Notes: generated from the sequence alone by a model not told the origin. A stretch of DNA of 64,000 nucleotides from Geitlerinema sp. PCC 7407 (GCF_000317045.1 NC_019703.1:918501-982500); one strand, 5' to 3'. Counted from the first letter of the stretch, positions 18,840 to 27,712 are shown. A program made the numbers and translations.

Positions 18840-20195
18840 ATGACCGCAACGCCTTCGCCTGTTATCAACTGGGACGCTGTCCAGCGCGACTTGGTCAATC
18901 TGGAGCTGATCGCAGACCCGGCCCAGATCACCAAGCTTTCCCAGGATTACTACACCTTTAGCCCGGTGCTGGTGCCCCTCTTGAGCGATAAGCGGGGCGA
19001 CCTGGTGGTGCGTCCGGCCAACGTTGACGAGATTCTCCAGGTGGCTCGGGTCTGCGTCCAGCATCGGGTGCCCCTGACCGTGCGCGGGGCGGGCACCGGC
19101 AACTACGGCCAGTGTGTGCCCTTGCAGGGCGGCATCATCCTGGACGTGAGCCGTCTCAACCAGATTCACTGGATCCGGCCCGGGCTGGCCTGCGTGGAGC
19201 CCGGCGTGAAAATGGCGGCCTTTGACAAAGAAGCGCGCCCCCAGGGCTGGGAGCTGCGCATGGTGCCCTCGACCTACCGCACGGCGACGATCGGGGGCTT
19301 CATTGCAGGGGGCAGTGGCGGCATTGGCTCGATTACCTACGGCCAGCTGCGCGATCGCGGCAATCTCCAGGCCCTCAAGGTCGTCACCATGGAGGACGAG
19401 CCCCGCATCATCGAGCTGCGGGGAGACGACGTCCAGAAGGTCAACCACGCCTACGGCGTCAACGGCATCATTGTGGAACTGGAGATGCCCCTGGCCCCGG
19501 CCTACCCCTGGACCGAGCTGATCGTCGCCTTCGAAGATTTTCTGGCGGCGGCCCGCTTTGGTCAGGCCCTCGGAGAGTCGGACGGCATTATCAAAAAGCT
19601 GATCAGCATTCACGCTTGGCCGATTCCTAGCTACTTTGTGCCGTTTCGCGATCGCATTCCGGAAGGGCAGCACTGCGCCCTGCTGATGGTGGCTGAGCCC
19701 TCCCTAGAGCCGCTCCAGGACCTCGTGCGGGAGTACGGCGGCACGATCTGCTACGACAAGCCGGCCCAGGATACCCACCGGGGCACGGCGATCGGCGAAT
19801 TTACCTGGAATCACACCACGCTCCATGCCCGCAGCGTCGATCCAGACTTTACCTATCTCCAGACTCTGCTGCCTCCGGATCCAGAGTTTGCGTTCCTAGA
19901 TCATCTCTACCACCACTTCGGGGATGAGGTGCTTCTGCACCTGGAGTTTCTGCGATTCCACGGCAAGGTGCGGCCTGCGGCCCTACAGCTGGTGCGCTAC
20001 ACCACCGAAGAGCGCCTCAATGAGATCATTCGCTACCACGAGGAGCGGGGAGCGTTCATTTTCAATCCCCACACGTACATCCTCGAAGACGGCGGCATGA
20101 AAACCATTAACCGCGAGCAGCTCCAGTTCAAGGAGCAAGTAGATCCCTACGGCCTGCTCAATCCGGGCAAAATGCGCGCCTGGCTTGAGCGTTGA
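18840..20195 (+). CDS. FAD-binding oxidase/dehydrogenase (GlcD-like, VAO/PCMH fold)
   Basis: 451 residues. The FAD-binding PCMH fold spans about residues 50-225: LVVRPANVDEILQVAR, the pyrophosphate loop VRGAGTGNYGQCV, then VEPGVKMAAFDKEA and TATIGGFIAGGSGGIGSITY. The C-terminal half is a substrate/cap domain ending DPYGLLNPGKMRAWLE, as in glycolate oxidase GlcD and related flavin enzymes. The His or Cys usually used for covalent FAD attachment is not evident. It is 106 bases after the amidohydrolase, on the same strand. Its likely job is oxidising the imported compound or its hydrolysis product, which is inference. The stop is 10 bases from the convergent nrtS stop. Confidence 0.82.
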   Translation: MTATPSPVINWDAVQRDLVNLELIADPAQITKLSQDYYTFSPVLVPLLSDKRGDLVVRPANVDEILQVARVCVQHRVPLTVRGAGTGNYGQCVPLQGGIILDVSRLNQIHWIRPGLACVEPGVKMAAFDKEARPQGWELRMVPSTYRTATIGGFIAGGSGGIGSITYGQLRDRGNLQALKVVTMEDEPRIIELRGDDVQKVNHAYGVNGIIVELEMPLAPAYPWTELIVAFEDFLAAARFGQALGESDGIIKKLISIHAWPIPSYFVPFRDRIPEGQHCALLMVAEPSLEPLQDLVREYGGTICYDKPAQDTHRGTAIGEFTWNHTTLHARSVDPDFTYLQTLLPPDPEFAFLDHLYHHFGDEVLLHLEFLRFHGKVRPAALQLVRYTTEERLNEIIRYHEERGAFIFNPHTYILEDGGMKTINREQLQFKEQVDPYGLLNPGKMRAWLER

Positions 20196-20205
20196 AGCAT
20201 CGGGC

Positions 20206-20481
20206 TTAGGGGCGGCCCACTTTCTCGAGCTCTTTGGGGGGCGCGGGGGTAGAGCGCGATCGCCGCACAGACTGGCCGTGGACGTTGACCATGTAGGGCA
20301 CCATGTAGGTCATCGCCGCCGAAATCCAGCGCTCCCGGGTCATTTTCCCCTGGAGGAGGGCAGGGCCATGGTTGATCGTGAAGAGCACGGTCCCCACCAC
20401 CAGCGCCACCTTCCAAGCGGTTTGGGCAAACTCCGGGTTGAATAGCGCTGCTGGAAACCGCTGATTGGGATGGTCAGACAT
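20206..20481 (-). CDS. nrtS: Nitrate/nitrite transporter NrtS
   Basis: 91 residues with two hydrophobic segments: WKVALVVGTVLFTINHGPAL and, after LQGKMTRERW, ISAAMTYMVPYMVNVHGQ. This INHGPALLQGKMT core followed by VPYMVNVHGQ is the hallmark of NrtS, a small bispecific nitrate/nitrite transporter described from Synechococcus sp. PCC 7002 and marine relatives. The N-terminal 18 and C-terminal 22 residues are variable and polar. It converges on the flavin oxidase. Together with narB/narM at the window start it shows that nitrate use in this organism includes a NrtS-type route; whether NrtABCD also exists is not visible here. Confidence 0.9.
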   Translation of the reverse strand: MSDHPNQRFPAALFNPEFAQTAWKVALVVGTVLFTINHGPALLQGKMTRERWISAAMTYMVPYMVNVHGQSVRRSRSTPAPPKELEKVGRP

Positions 20482-20665
20482 CTAGGGGGTGGGTACTCCA
20501 AGCTGAGGGTCGTACGGGAAATCGAGCGAATGCTGAATTCAAAGATTTGCATTCAGTACTCGAATTAATAGAGGAGACCTGCCCAGCGAAACGTATCCAA
20601 TCGCACAAAAGGGGCGATCGCCTCGCGAAATCGCCCCAGCCTTCCCCAGCGGAATGGCAAAATAG

Positions 20666-21292
20666 GTGAGGTATCCCCCGACCCAAAGGAGGTTTCCCGT
20701 TTACACGCGTCCCCTTGCCCGCCTAATCGAACAGTTTCAGCGTCTTCCGGGCGTTGGGCCTAAAACGGCTCAGCGGCTTGCTCTTCATATCCTCAAGCGC
20801 CCCGAAGAAGAAGTCTATGCCCTTGCTCAGGCCCTCGTGGAGGCCAAGCAGCAAGTGGGCGTTTGCTCTGTCTGCTTTCACTTGTCTGCCGAGCCGGTGT
20901 GCGAAATCTGCCGGGCTCCCAGCCGCGACAGCACCACGGTCTGTGTGGTCGCCGACTCCCGAGATGTCATCGCGCTGGAGCGGACGCGCGAGTACAAAGG
21001 GAAGTACCACGTGCTGGGGGGGCTGATTTCGCCCATGGACGGCATCGGGCCAGACCAGCTCAATATTCAGCCTTTGGTGCGTCGGGTCAGCCAAAACGGA
21101 ATCCAGGAGGTGATCCTGGCCATTAGTCCCAGCGTCGAAGGGGAGACGACGACGCTCTACGTCGGTCAGCTGCTCAAGCCCTTCACCCGGGTCACTCGGA
21201 TTGCCTTTGGGCTGCCGATGGGCGGCGACTTGGAGTATGCCGACGAAGTGACCCTGGCCCGCGCCCTAGAAGGTCGCCGCGAGCTCGACTGA
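20666..21292 (+). CDS. recR: Recombination mediator RecR
   Basis: RecR acts with RecF/RecO in loading RecA at gapped DNA. Visible are the helix-hairpin-helix [19 protein letters not shown], the four-Cys zinc finger [16 protein letters not shown] and the Toprim segment [20 protein letters not shown] ending [15 protein letters not shown]. The start is problematic: family proteins begin [12 protein letters not shown], which here is encoded from GTT at 20699, 6 bases after an ideal AAAGGAGG (20685-20692). The only in-frame canonical start is the GTG at 20666, upstream of that site and adding 11 residues; I give it as the conservative coordinate. The stop is 5 bases from the convergent regulator gene. 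Confidence 0.92.
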   Translation: MRYPPTQRRFPVYTRPLARLIEQFQRLPGVGPKTAQRLALHILKRPEEEVYALAQALVEAKQQVGVCSVCFHLSAEPVCEICRAPSRDSTTVCVVADSRDVIALERTREYKGKYHVLGGLISPMDGIGPDQLNIQPLVRRVSQNGIQEVILAISPSVEGETTTLYVGQLLKPFTRVTRIAFGLPMGGDLEYADEVTLARALEGRRELD

Positions 21293-21297
21293 CGGGG

Positions 21298-21870
21298 CTA
21301 TTTGAGCTTTTGCTTGATGAAAGCCAGGATTTGCGCCGTTTGTTTCTTGAGGGCGTTGATCTCGGCCTGCATTCTGGCGACTTGCTCTTTGAGGGCTTTG
21401 ACCTCGGCGGCATCGGCTCCACCGCCAGCGGCGGCTGCGGCGGCAGGAGCGGTGGCTGCGGCGGCAGGAGCGGCGATCTTGCCGGTGCGGGGGAGCCGCG
21501 CCTTGGCCATGGCGGATTTGATGGCATCGATGAGCTCTTTGTTCTCAAAGGGCTTTTCGATGAATTCAAAGAACTCAAAGGGTTCTTGTAGTTTTTCGGT
21601 GACTTCTTCTTTGCGCCCTGACATGAGCACGAGGGGAATGCTCTGAAGCGTGGCATCGCTTTGGATGTGCTGGAAAACTTCCCAGCCGCTCATTTTGGGC
21701 AGCAGGAAGTCGAGCATGATCAAGTTGGGGTGCTCTTGGCGAATCAGATTCAGTCCTTCCACTCCATCCTTGGCTTCGAGGACTTCAAAGTTTCCCTTGG
21801 GCAGCATGTCCCGAACGCGCATCCGGATGACTTTGCTGTCATCAATGACCAGGATCTTGTGACTTGCCAC
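21298..21870 (-). CDS. Response regulator with Ala-rich linker and C-terminal coiled coil
   Basis: 190 residues. A canonical receiver domain fills about 1-125: ILVIDDSKVIRMRV, acceptor Asp in LIMLDFLLPKMSGW, Ser in LVLMSGRKEE, Lys in FFEFIEKPFENKEL. An Ala/Pro/Gly linker (about 130-155) follows, and then a heptad-like helix KALKEQVARMQAEINALKKQ to the end. No DNA-binding domain is present, so output is probably by protein contact, perhaps by dimerisation through the coiled coil. The linker is encoded by a tandem DNA repeat. It is a lone regulator: no kinase is adjacent. Confidence 0.85.
   Translation of the reverse strand: MASHKILVIDDSKVIRMRVRDMLPKGNFEVLEAKDGVEGLNLIRQEHPNLIMLDFLLPKMSGWEVFQHIQSDATLQSIPLVLMSGRKEEVTEKLQEPFEFFEFIEKPFENKELIDAIKSAMAKARLPRTGKIAAPAAAATAPAAAAAAGGGADAAEVKALKEQVARMQAEINALKKQTAQILAFIKQKLK
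21433..21473. repeat. Tandem repeat, period 21, inside the regulator linker
   Basis: Two identical 20-base copies (21433-21452 and 21454-21473), separated by one base, start GGCTGCGGCGG. The period of 21 bases keeps the reading frame and encodes an Ala/Pro block of the response-regulator linker. Confidence 0.85.
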
Positions 21871-22236
21871 GACTGACTCCTCTGAGGTTGATTGAAGGTC
21901 TGAGCTACGGAGATCTGAGCTACTGATAAAGGTTATAGCTTTTTGCTGCTTTCACCGATGGATTTTGGCAGGAAATCTTGGGGGGAGACGGGGGCGGAGA
22001 AGGTGAAGAGGTCTGCGGGGGCGATCGCCTGAGCCAGGGCACAAGGGACAGAAAGCGGGCTTTTGACCCATTATTTCATTTGCCTGGGCGCCTGGAATTA
22101 AGGTACCCGTTTCCCATCAGAAATTTCTGCTGGGGGAAGGGACGGCAGAACTACAAGATGGGCTGAAGAAACCGCTATCTTGGGAAGAGCGCGATCGCCC
22201 GAAGTTGTTGTGGTGGGCGGCGTGAAAGGGACTGCG
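21871..22236. other. Intergenic region between divergent genes
   Basis: 366 bases between the response regulator (minus) and lipA (plus). A 10-base direct repeat TCTGAGCTAC occurs at 21899-21908 and 21914-21923, within the likely regulator leader or promoter. A G-rich stretch at 21976-22020 and one HIP1 octamer near 22020 follow. No open frame looks like a protein and no known riboswitch consensus was recognised. Confidence 0.5.
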
Positions 22237-23187
22237 ATGACCTCTCCGAAGAGACAGTCGGATTCGATGCCTGAAGCGTCAGGGGCGATCGCCCCTGAGC
22301 GGCCGGAGTGGACGCAGCTGCCGCCGTGGCTGCGACGCCCGATCGGCAAGGCTAGCGAGATTTCGACGGTGCAGCGCATCATCAAGCAGCGCCAGATTTA
22401 CACCATCTGCGAGGAGGGCCGCTGTCCCAATCGGGGGGAGTGCTATGCCCAAAAAACCGCGACTTTTTTGCTGATGGGGCCGACCTGCACGCGCTCCTGC
22501 GGTTTTTGCCAGGTGGATAAAGGGCACTCGCCTATGCCCCTCGATGCCCAGGAACCGGAAAAAATCGCCGAGTCGGTGCGCCTGCTGGGGCTGCGCTATG
22601 CGGTGCTGACATCGGTGACCCGCGACGATCTGCCGGACCAGGGAGCGGGGCACTTTGCGGCGGTGATGGAGCGGGTGCGCCAGGAGAATCCGGCGATCGC
22701 CATTGAGGTGCTGACGCCCGACTTTTGGGGCGGCCATCCCCAGGAAGCAGCGGCGGTGCAGGCCCAGTACGAGCGCATTGCCACGGTCGTGGCGGCGGGG
22801 CCGGTGTGCTACAACCACAATCTGGAGACGGTGCGGCGGCTCCAGGGGCCGGTGCGGCGCGGCGCGAAGTACGAGCGATCGCTGCGGGTGCTGGAAATGG
22901 TCAAAGACCTCAACCCGGAGCTGCCGACCAAGTCAGGCCTGATGCTGGGCCTGGGGGAAAGCGAAGCAGAAATTTTGGAGACGCTCCAGGACTTGCGGAA
23001 GGTCGGCTGCGATCGCCTGACCTTGGGGCAGTACCTGCGGCCATCCCTGGCCCACCTGCCGGTGGAGCGCTACTGGACGCCGTCGGAGTTCGAGCGCTGG
23101 GGGGCGATCGCCCGCAGCATGGGCTTTAGCCACGTGCGATCGGGGCCTTTGGTGCGCAGCTCCTACCACGCCGGAGAAAACGCCTAG
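22237..23187 (+). CDS. lipA: Lipoyl synthase
   Basis: 316 residues from the ATG at 22237 with GAAAGGG just upstream; earlier in-frame starts would add nothing conserved. A radical-SAM enzyme that inserts two sulfurs into octanoyl groups on carrier proteins. Both clusters are present: the auxiliary one, [12 protein letters not shown], and the SAM-binding one, CTRSCGFC. The conserved C-terminal RSSYHAGE segment supplies the Ser ligand. Targets in a cyanobacterium include the glycine cleavage H protein and the pyruvate dehydrogenase E2 subunit; gcvT lies 1.3 kb downstream on the same strand. The stop is separated from the convergent permease stop by one base. Confidence 0.95.
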   Translation: MTSPKRQSDSMPEASGAIAPERPEWTQLPPWLRRPIGKASEISTVQRIIKQRQIYTICEEGRCPNRGECYAQKTATFLLMGPTCTRSCGFCQVDKGHSPMPLDAQEPEKIAESVRLLGLRYAVLTSVTRDDLPDQGAGHFAAVMERVRQENPAIAIEVLTPDFWGGHPQEAAAVQAQYERIATVVAAGPVCYNHNLETVRRLQGPVRRGAKYERSLRVLEMVKDLNPELPTKSGLMLGLGESEAEILETLQDLRKVGCDRLTLGQYLRPSLAHLPVERYWTPSEFERWGAIARSMGFSHVRSGPLVRSSYHAGENA

Positions 23188-23188
23188 G

Positions 23189-24058
23189 CTACATCGTGCC
23201 CTTAAACAAGCCCTGAGGCCGAAACAGCAGCACGGCAATCATGACCAGCAGGGCCACGGCGAGCTTGTACTCGGTGGGCAAGAAATAGGTGCTCAGCTCT
23301 TGGACAATGCCGATGACAAAGGCCCCGGCGATCGCGCCGTAGGGGTTGCCAATCCCGCCCAAAATGACAGAGGCAAACATCGGCAAAATCAAGAACCAGC
23401 CCATATTGGGCCGCACCGCCGTGATCAGGCCGTACATGCCGCCTCCTAGGGCCGTCAGCGTCCCGGCAATCACCCAGGTCCACAGGACGACCTGATCCAC
23501 ATTGATGCCAGACACCCGCGCTAGATCCAGGTTGTCTGCCACTGCCCGCATGGCCTTGCCGATCTTGGTGTTGCGCAGGAGGTAGTGCAGGCCCAAAATC
23601 GCCGCGATCGCCATCACCACCACCACGATGCGGTAGTAGGCGATCCGGAGCCCAAACACGTTCAGCGCTGCGGCAACTGGCAGATCGTAGGCCTGGTTGC
23701 TGCTGCCCCACAGGAAAATAATTCCGTTGCGCAAGAACAGCGCCAGGCCAATGGAAATAATAATCAGGGTCGTTGAGGTGGCTCGCCGGTCCCGCATCGG
23801 TGCCCAGAGCAGCTTTTCGCTCAGCACCATCGCGCCCACGGTGCCCGCCGCTCCTAGGCCCATGGCTACCCAGACATTGATGCCAAAGCCATTAAATAGC
23901 AGCGTCAGATAGGCCCCCAGGGTCATAAAGTCCCCGTGGGCGAAGTTGGCCAGCCGCAAGATACCGTAGGTGAGGGTCAAACCGACGGCTGCCAGGGCAA
24001 TAATGCTGCCCACGGCAATGCCGTTGATGAGCAGCTGAGCAAGTTGTTGTCCGTCCAT
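23189..24058 (-). CDS. natD: Branched-chain/neutral amino acid ABC permease (LivH/NatD type)
   Basis: 289 residues with about eight membrane helices. Family signature segments: LTLTYGILRLANFAHGDFMT near residue 28, AMRAVADNLDLARVSGINVD in the ATPase-contacting loop near residue 170, and ASVILGGIGNPYGAIAGAF near residue 230. It is the LivH half of a LivHMGF-type importer; in cyanobacteria the equivalent is NatD of the neutral amino acid (N-I) system. The other subunits are not adjacent, which is common for the Nat system. The symbol rests on family resemblance only. Confidence 0.85.
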   Translation of the reverse strand: MDGQQLAQLLINGIAVGSIIALAAVGLTLTYGILRLANFAHGDFMTLGAYLTLLFNGFGINVWVAMGLGAAGTVGAMVLSEKLLWAPMRDRRATSTTLIIISIGLALFLRNGIIFLWGSSNQAYDLPVAAALNVFGLRIAYYRIVVVVMAIAAILGLHYLLRNTKIGKAMRAVADNLDLARVSGINVDQVVLWTWVIAGTLTALGGGMYGLITAVRPNMGWFLILPMFASVILGGIGNPYGAIAGAFVIGIVQELSTYFLPTEYKLAVALLVMIAVLLFRPQGLFKGTM

Positions 24059-24223
24059 TCTGTGCGAGTGCCGAGGAAGTTCGTTTTCGCTATTGTCCGT
24101 GAAGGGTCTGCCTTTGAAAAGCGCGGGCGATCGCCGCAGAAGAAACCCTTGACTCTCTAGTCCGGTCGAGACTTCACAATAGAAACTGTGAATCCTATCG
24201 GTTTTTGATTGGAGATTGATTTT

Positions 24224-24421
24224 ATGACTTTGGAACTCAAGGTGCCCAGCATGGCCTGTGATGCCTGCGCCAAAACCATTGCCGCTGCGGTGACGCAGCT
24301 CGATCCCAACGCGGCGATCGCTGCTGATCCCAAAACCAAACTCGTCCAGGTGGAAACCCAGCAGTCCCCCGAGGCCGTCAAGGCGGCGATCGCCGCTGCG
24401 GGCTATCCGGTAGAGTCTTAA
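24224..24421 (+). CDS. Small HMA-domain metal-binding protein
   Basis: 65 residues, a single heavy-metal-associated domain of the Atx1/CopZ size. The metal site is MACDACAKT (CxxC); the loop after it and the C-terminal AIAAAGYPVES fit the beta-alpha-beta fold. Start: the ATG at 24224 has GGAG 9 bases upstream. It likely carries copper or another soft metal in the cytoplasm. It lies 33 bases before gcvT, so the two may share a transcript although their functions are unrelated. Confidence 0.87.
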   Translation: MTLELKVPSMACDACAKTIAAAVTQLDPNAAIAADPKTKLVQVETQQSPEAVKAAIAAAGYPVES

Positions 24422-24454
24422 TCAACAAACGCTCAGACTTTTTGAGGTCGCCCC

Positions 24455-25570
24455 TTGGCTAGCCACGCTTCCTTGTCTCGCACGCCCCTCTACGGGGCGA
24501 TCGCCGCTCTCCAGCCCCGCCTGACCGATTTTGCAGGCTGGGAAATGCCGATCCAGTTCGCCAGCATCGCCCAAGAGCACCAAGCTGTCCGGCAAGCTAG
24601 CGGCATCTTTGACATCTCCCACATGGGCCGGTTTATCCTGCGCGGTCCCGGAGCGATGACTGCCCTCCAGCGTCTGGTGCCGTCGGATCTGGCATCATTG
24701 CAGCCGGGGGCCGCTCAGTACACCGTCCTCCTCAATGAGCAGGGGGGTATCCTGGATGACCTCATCGTCTACTACCAGGGCCAAGCGCCGGATCGAGCGG
24801 AGCGAGCCCTGCTGATCGTCAATGCTGCGACCCGTCAGCAGGACTACGACTGGATTGCTAGCCATTTGGAGAATCCTGCCCTCGAGCTGCGGGACGAATC
24901 TTCGCAGACGGTGTTGCTGGCGGTCCAAGGCCCCGAAGCCTTGGCCTTGCTACAGCCCCATACCGATCTCGACTTGGCCGCGATCCAGCGCTACGGCCAT
25001 CGCGAGGGCCGGGTGCTGGGGCAGCCTGCCTTCGTGGCGCGCACGGGCTACACCGGAGAGGATGGCTTCGAGGTGATGGTGCCGCCAGCCACGGGTCTGC
25101 TGCTGTGGCAGCAGCTGGTGGCGGCGGGGATGACCCCCTGCGGTTTGGGCGCCCGCGATACCCTGCGCCTGGAGGCGGCCATGGCCCTCTATGGCCAAGA
25201 CATCGATGCCCAAACCACGCCCTGGGAGGCTGGACTGGGGTGGCTGGTGCACCTCGATCGCGCAGGGGACTTCATCGGGCGGGCGGCTCTGGAGGCGCAG
25301 CAGGAAGCAGGCATTCCCCGACGTTTGGTGGGAATCCAGATGGAGGGGCGCAACATTGCTCGTCACGGCTATCCGGTGCTGGCAGAAGGAACGCCCGTGG
25401 GCATTGTGACTAGCGGGACGTGGGCTCCGAGTCTGGGGCGGGCGATCGCTCTGGCCTATGTTCCGCCGCACCTGGCCAAGGTCGGTCAGGCGATCGCCGT
25501 CGAAATTCGCGGCAAAGCCTGCCCCGGCACCGTGGTCAAGCGCCCCTTCTACCGGCGATCGCCCCAGTAG
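24455..25570 (+). CDS. gcvT: Glycine cleavage system aminomethyltransferase (T protein)
   Basis: 371 residues. The folate-binding domain shows RTPLYGAIAALQ, FAGWEMPIQF, GIFDISHMGRF and ARTGYTGEDGFEVM; the conserved GLGARDTLRLEAAMALYGQD follows, and a C-terminal barrel ends CPGTVVKRPFYRR. T protein takes the aminomethyl group from lipoylated H protein to tetrahydrofolate, in photorespiratory glycine breakdown. The start is TTG at 24455, with GAGG 7 bases upstream; no ATG precedes the conserved sequence. No glycine-riboswitch consensus was seen in the 33-base spacer or upstream of the HMA gene. Confidence 0.95.
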   Translation: MASHASLSRTPLYGAIAALQPRLTDFAGWEMPIQFASIAQEHQAVRQASGIFDISHMGRFILRGPGAMTALQRLVPSDLASLQPGAAQYTVLLNEQGGILDDLIVYYQGQAPDRAERALLIVNAATRQQDYDWIASHLENPALELRDESSQTVLLAVQGPEALALLQPHTDLDLAAIQRYGHREGRVLGQPAFVARTGYTGEDGFEVMVPPATGLLLWQQLVAAGMTPCGLGARDTLRLEAAMALYGQDIDAQTTPWEAGLGWLVHLDRAGDFIGRAALEAQQEAGIPRRLVGIQMEGRNIARHGYPVLAEGTPVGIVTSGTWAPSLGRAIALAYVPPHLAKVGQAIAVEIRGKACPGTVVKRPFYRRSPQ

Positions 25571-25606
25571 CCGCCCGAGACCTTCTTCTAGGAGCTCTGC
25601 CAACCC

Positions 25607-25765
25607 ATGTCTTTGCTTGTCATGCTCGCCACCCTCACCCTAGCCCTGAGCCTGGTGAAATTTTTCGCCTACGCTCCCATCATCGTGCTGGACTGGCTGC
25701 ATTTACCGACCTGGCTGGGCTTGACGCTGCTGCTGGCCCTGTTTACCTGGTGTTTCGGCGATTAA
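25607..25765 (+). CDS. 52-residue hydrophobic membrane protein
   Basis: ATG at 25607, TAA ending at 25765; AGGAG lies 13 bases upstream. The protein is almost entirely hydrophobic with two predicted helices, one from MSLLVMLATLTLALSLVKFF and one after the turn LHLPTW, ending FTWCFGD. I do not recognise a family. It is 36 bases after gcvT and immediately before a strong terminator, so it closes the HMA-gcvT transcript. Its real expression cannot be judged from sequence alone. Confidence 0.55.
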   Translation: MSLLVMLATLTLALSLVKFFAYAPIIVLDWLHLPTWLGLTLLLALFTWCFGD

Positions 25766-25777
25766 GCCCCAATGCGC

Positions 25778-25804
25778 AAAGGGGCGAGATTTTCTCGCCC
25801 CTTT
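25778..25804. terminator. Bidirectional terminator hairpin
   Basis: A perfect 12-base-pair stem with arms AAAGGGGCGAGA (25778-25789) and TCTCGCCCCTTT (25793-25804) and a 3-base loop. A-rich on one side and T-rich on the other, it suits both the gcvT transcript (plus) and the R3H ATPase transcript (minus), whose genes converge here. Confidence 0.8.
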
Positions 25805-25847
25805 GCAGCTCACCCTTGAATAGATAGTCCAGTTGCGCTGGGTCGGC

Positions 25848-27665
25848 CTAGGCCGGATAAATCCTCAGACGCCGATTGGGCTCCTCGCCAAAGCTCGTGG
25901 ACTTGAGGTGATAGTGCTCCACCAGTTCGTGCTGCATCTTGCGCACGGCGGCGGAGCGAGGCAGCAGCTCGACGGGCTGTCCCTTCGGCAGCACAATCTG
26001 CTCCACAGCGAGTCTGGCCTCCTCGAGGGCGTCTAGCTCGTCATCGCTGCCCTTTTGCGTAAACAGGCGCAGATCGACCGCTTCCGGGTTGCTGGGGTCG
26101 TCCATGTTCAGCATTCGCCGCAGTCCCCGGGCGATCTGAGGCACCGTATTGGACTTGATGATGTGGATGGGGATGTGCCGGCTGCGGGCCAGATGGCGCA
26201 GCTTGGCGTGGTTTTTGATGTGCGATCGCAGGGCCAAGATCGCGTCAGCGCCATCTAGATCCTTGGTCGGCACCACCGGCAAATTCAGGGTTTGAATCAC
26301 CTGCTCTAGGTGCTGGCGGCTGACCGCATAGGGGTAGATGTACAGCGGCAGCTCTTCCCCATTGGGGCCAGGAATGCGCTCTGGGCGATCGCCCTCTTCT
26401 AGCAGGCTCTGGTCAAGGCGCGATCGCGGCGGCAGCGACTCATTGAGCAGCTGCTCAAAGTAGCTCTCCTCCCGCGTCGCTTCCCGCCGCGCCTGGGGCG
26501 GTGGGGGCACCATCTGCCCAGACGATCGCCAGCCTGCGCGGCCCCCTCGAGACGGAGGGCTCTCCGGCTCGGGACGCGAAAGCTCCCGCGTGATCGTCAC
26601 CTTGCCGCCTTCGCTGACCGTCCGAATTTGGGGATTGGGCTGGCGTCCCCGCAGGAGCTGGTCCACGGTGTCGGCCACGTTTTCGTGAACCACCCAGCGC
26701 TCGCGCTCCAGCATCTCCACCGCAATCTCAAAGGTGGGCGGCGCTTTGCGCTCCAAAACCGTTTTTTGGCTGCCCCGCCGGCGCGCCTCGTCATCTCCTA
26801 GCGTGACCGACTGGATGCCGCCCACGAGATCCGACAGGGTGGGGTTTTTGATCAAGTTAGCGATCTGGTTACCGTGGGCTGTGCCGACCAGCTGGACCCC
26901 GCGTTCTGCGATGGTCCGCGCGGCCAGGGCCTCTAGCTCGGTGCCGATCTCGTCGATCACGATCACCTCGGGCATGTGGTTTTCCACGGCCTCGATCATG
27001 ACCTGGTGCTGGAGCTCGGGCCGCGCCACCTGCATTCGCCGCGCCCGGCCGATCGCGGGATGGGGAATGTCGCCGTCCCCCGCAATTTCGTTGGATGTGT
27101 CGATAATCACGACCCGCTTTTCCAGGTCGTCTGCCAGCACACGGGCAATTTCCCGCAGCGCGGTGGTTTTGCCGACGCCCGGTCGGCCCAGCAGCAAGAT
27201 TGATTGGCCTGTCTCGACTAGGTCGCGGATCATGCCGATGGTGCCGAAGATGGCGCGGCCTACGCGGCAAGTCAGGCCGATCACGTCGCCGCTCCGGTTG
27301 CGGATGGCGCTGATCCGGTGCAGGGTTCGCTCGATACCGGCGCGGTTGTCCCCGCTAAAGCTGCTGATGCGGGCAAGGCAGTGGTCGATGTCCTCTAGCG
27401 AGACGGGCAGATCGGAGAGATATTCAGCTTTTCCCGGGAAGCGAGCCTCGGGACGGCGCCCGAGGTCAAGGACAACTTCGACGAGCTTGTCCCGTTGGGG
27501 ATGCTGATCGAGCCGTTGCTGGAGCTCAACGGGAAGAATGGCCAGGAGTTTGGGCAAGTCACTGCTGGGTTGCCCGGGGGCTTGGGTCATTGTTTCAGGC
27601 GAGACAGAGGCAGGAGTCGAAAGGTCGGATTGCTCGAAGAAGTTGGTGCCGTTGGGACTGACCAT
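25848..27665 (-). CDS. Ycf45-like AAA ATPase with C-terminal R3H domain
   Basis: 605 residues from the ATG at 27665; a TTG at 27710, 2 bases after the ldpA stop, is an alternative, and neither has a clear ribosome-binding site. After about 40 variable residues: a conserved N-region ([26 protein letters not shown]), a P-loop ATPase ([20 protein letters not shown], Walker [15 protein letters not shown], then [15 protein letters not shown]) of the SpoIIIAA/Ycf45 type, a charged Pro/Arg linker (about 375-440) and an R3H nucleic-acid-binding domain at the end ([16 protein letters not shown]). It should bind single-stranded nucleic acid in an ATP-dependent way; its process is unknown. It is the third gene of ndhN-ldpA-R3H. 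Confidence 0.87.
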   Translation of the reverse strand: MVSPNGTNFFEQSDLSTPASVSPETMTQAPGQPSSDLPKLLAILPVELQQRLDQHPQRDKLVEVVLDLGRRPEARFPGKAEYLSDLPVSLEDIDHCLARISSFSGDNRAGIERTLHRISAIRNRSGDVIGLTCRVGRAIFGTIGMIRDLVETGQSILLLGRPGVGKTTALREIARVLADDLEKRVVIIDTSNEIAGDGDIPHPAIGRARRMQVARPELQHQVMIEAVENHMPEVIVIDEIGTELEALAARTIAERGVQLVGTAHGNQIANLIKNPTLSDLVGGIQSVTLGDDEARRRGSQKTVLERKAPPTFEIAVEMLERERWVVHENVADTVDQLLRGRQPNPQIRTVSEGGKVTITRELSRPEPESPPSRGGRAGWRSSGQMVPPPPQARREATREESYFEQLLNESLPPRSRLDQSLLEEGDRPERIPGPNGEELPLYIYPYAVSRQHLEQVIQTLNLPVVPTKDLDGADAILALRSHIKNHAKLRHLARSRHIPIHIIKSNTVPQIARGLRRMLNMDDPSNPEAVDLRLFTQKGSDDELDALEEARLAVEQIVLPKGQPVELLPRSAAVRKMQHELVEHYHLKSTSFGEEPNRRLRIYPA

Positions 27666-27712
27666 GATGCTTGGGGAACGGGGACTGTGCAACGAAGAAG
27701 CCGGTCGCAACT

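Noticed and set aside
20482-20660. NtcA site before nrtS
   Set aside because: Several GTA and TAC triplets are present, but none at the N8 spacing in the right orientation.
24059-24454. Glycine riboswitch before gcvT
   Set aside because: The spacers before gcvT and the HMA gene are short and do not show the conserved aptamer sequence blocks.
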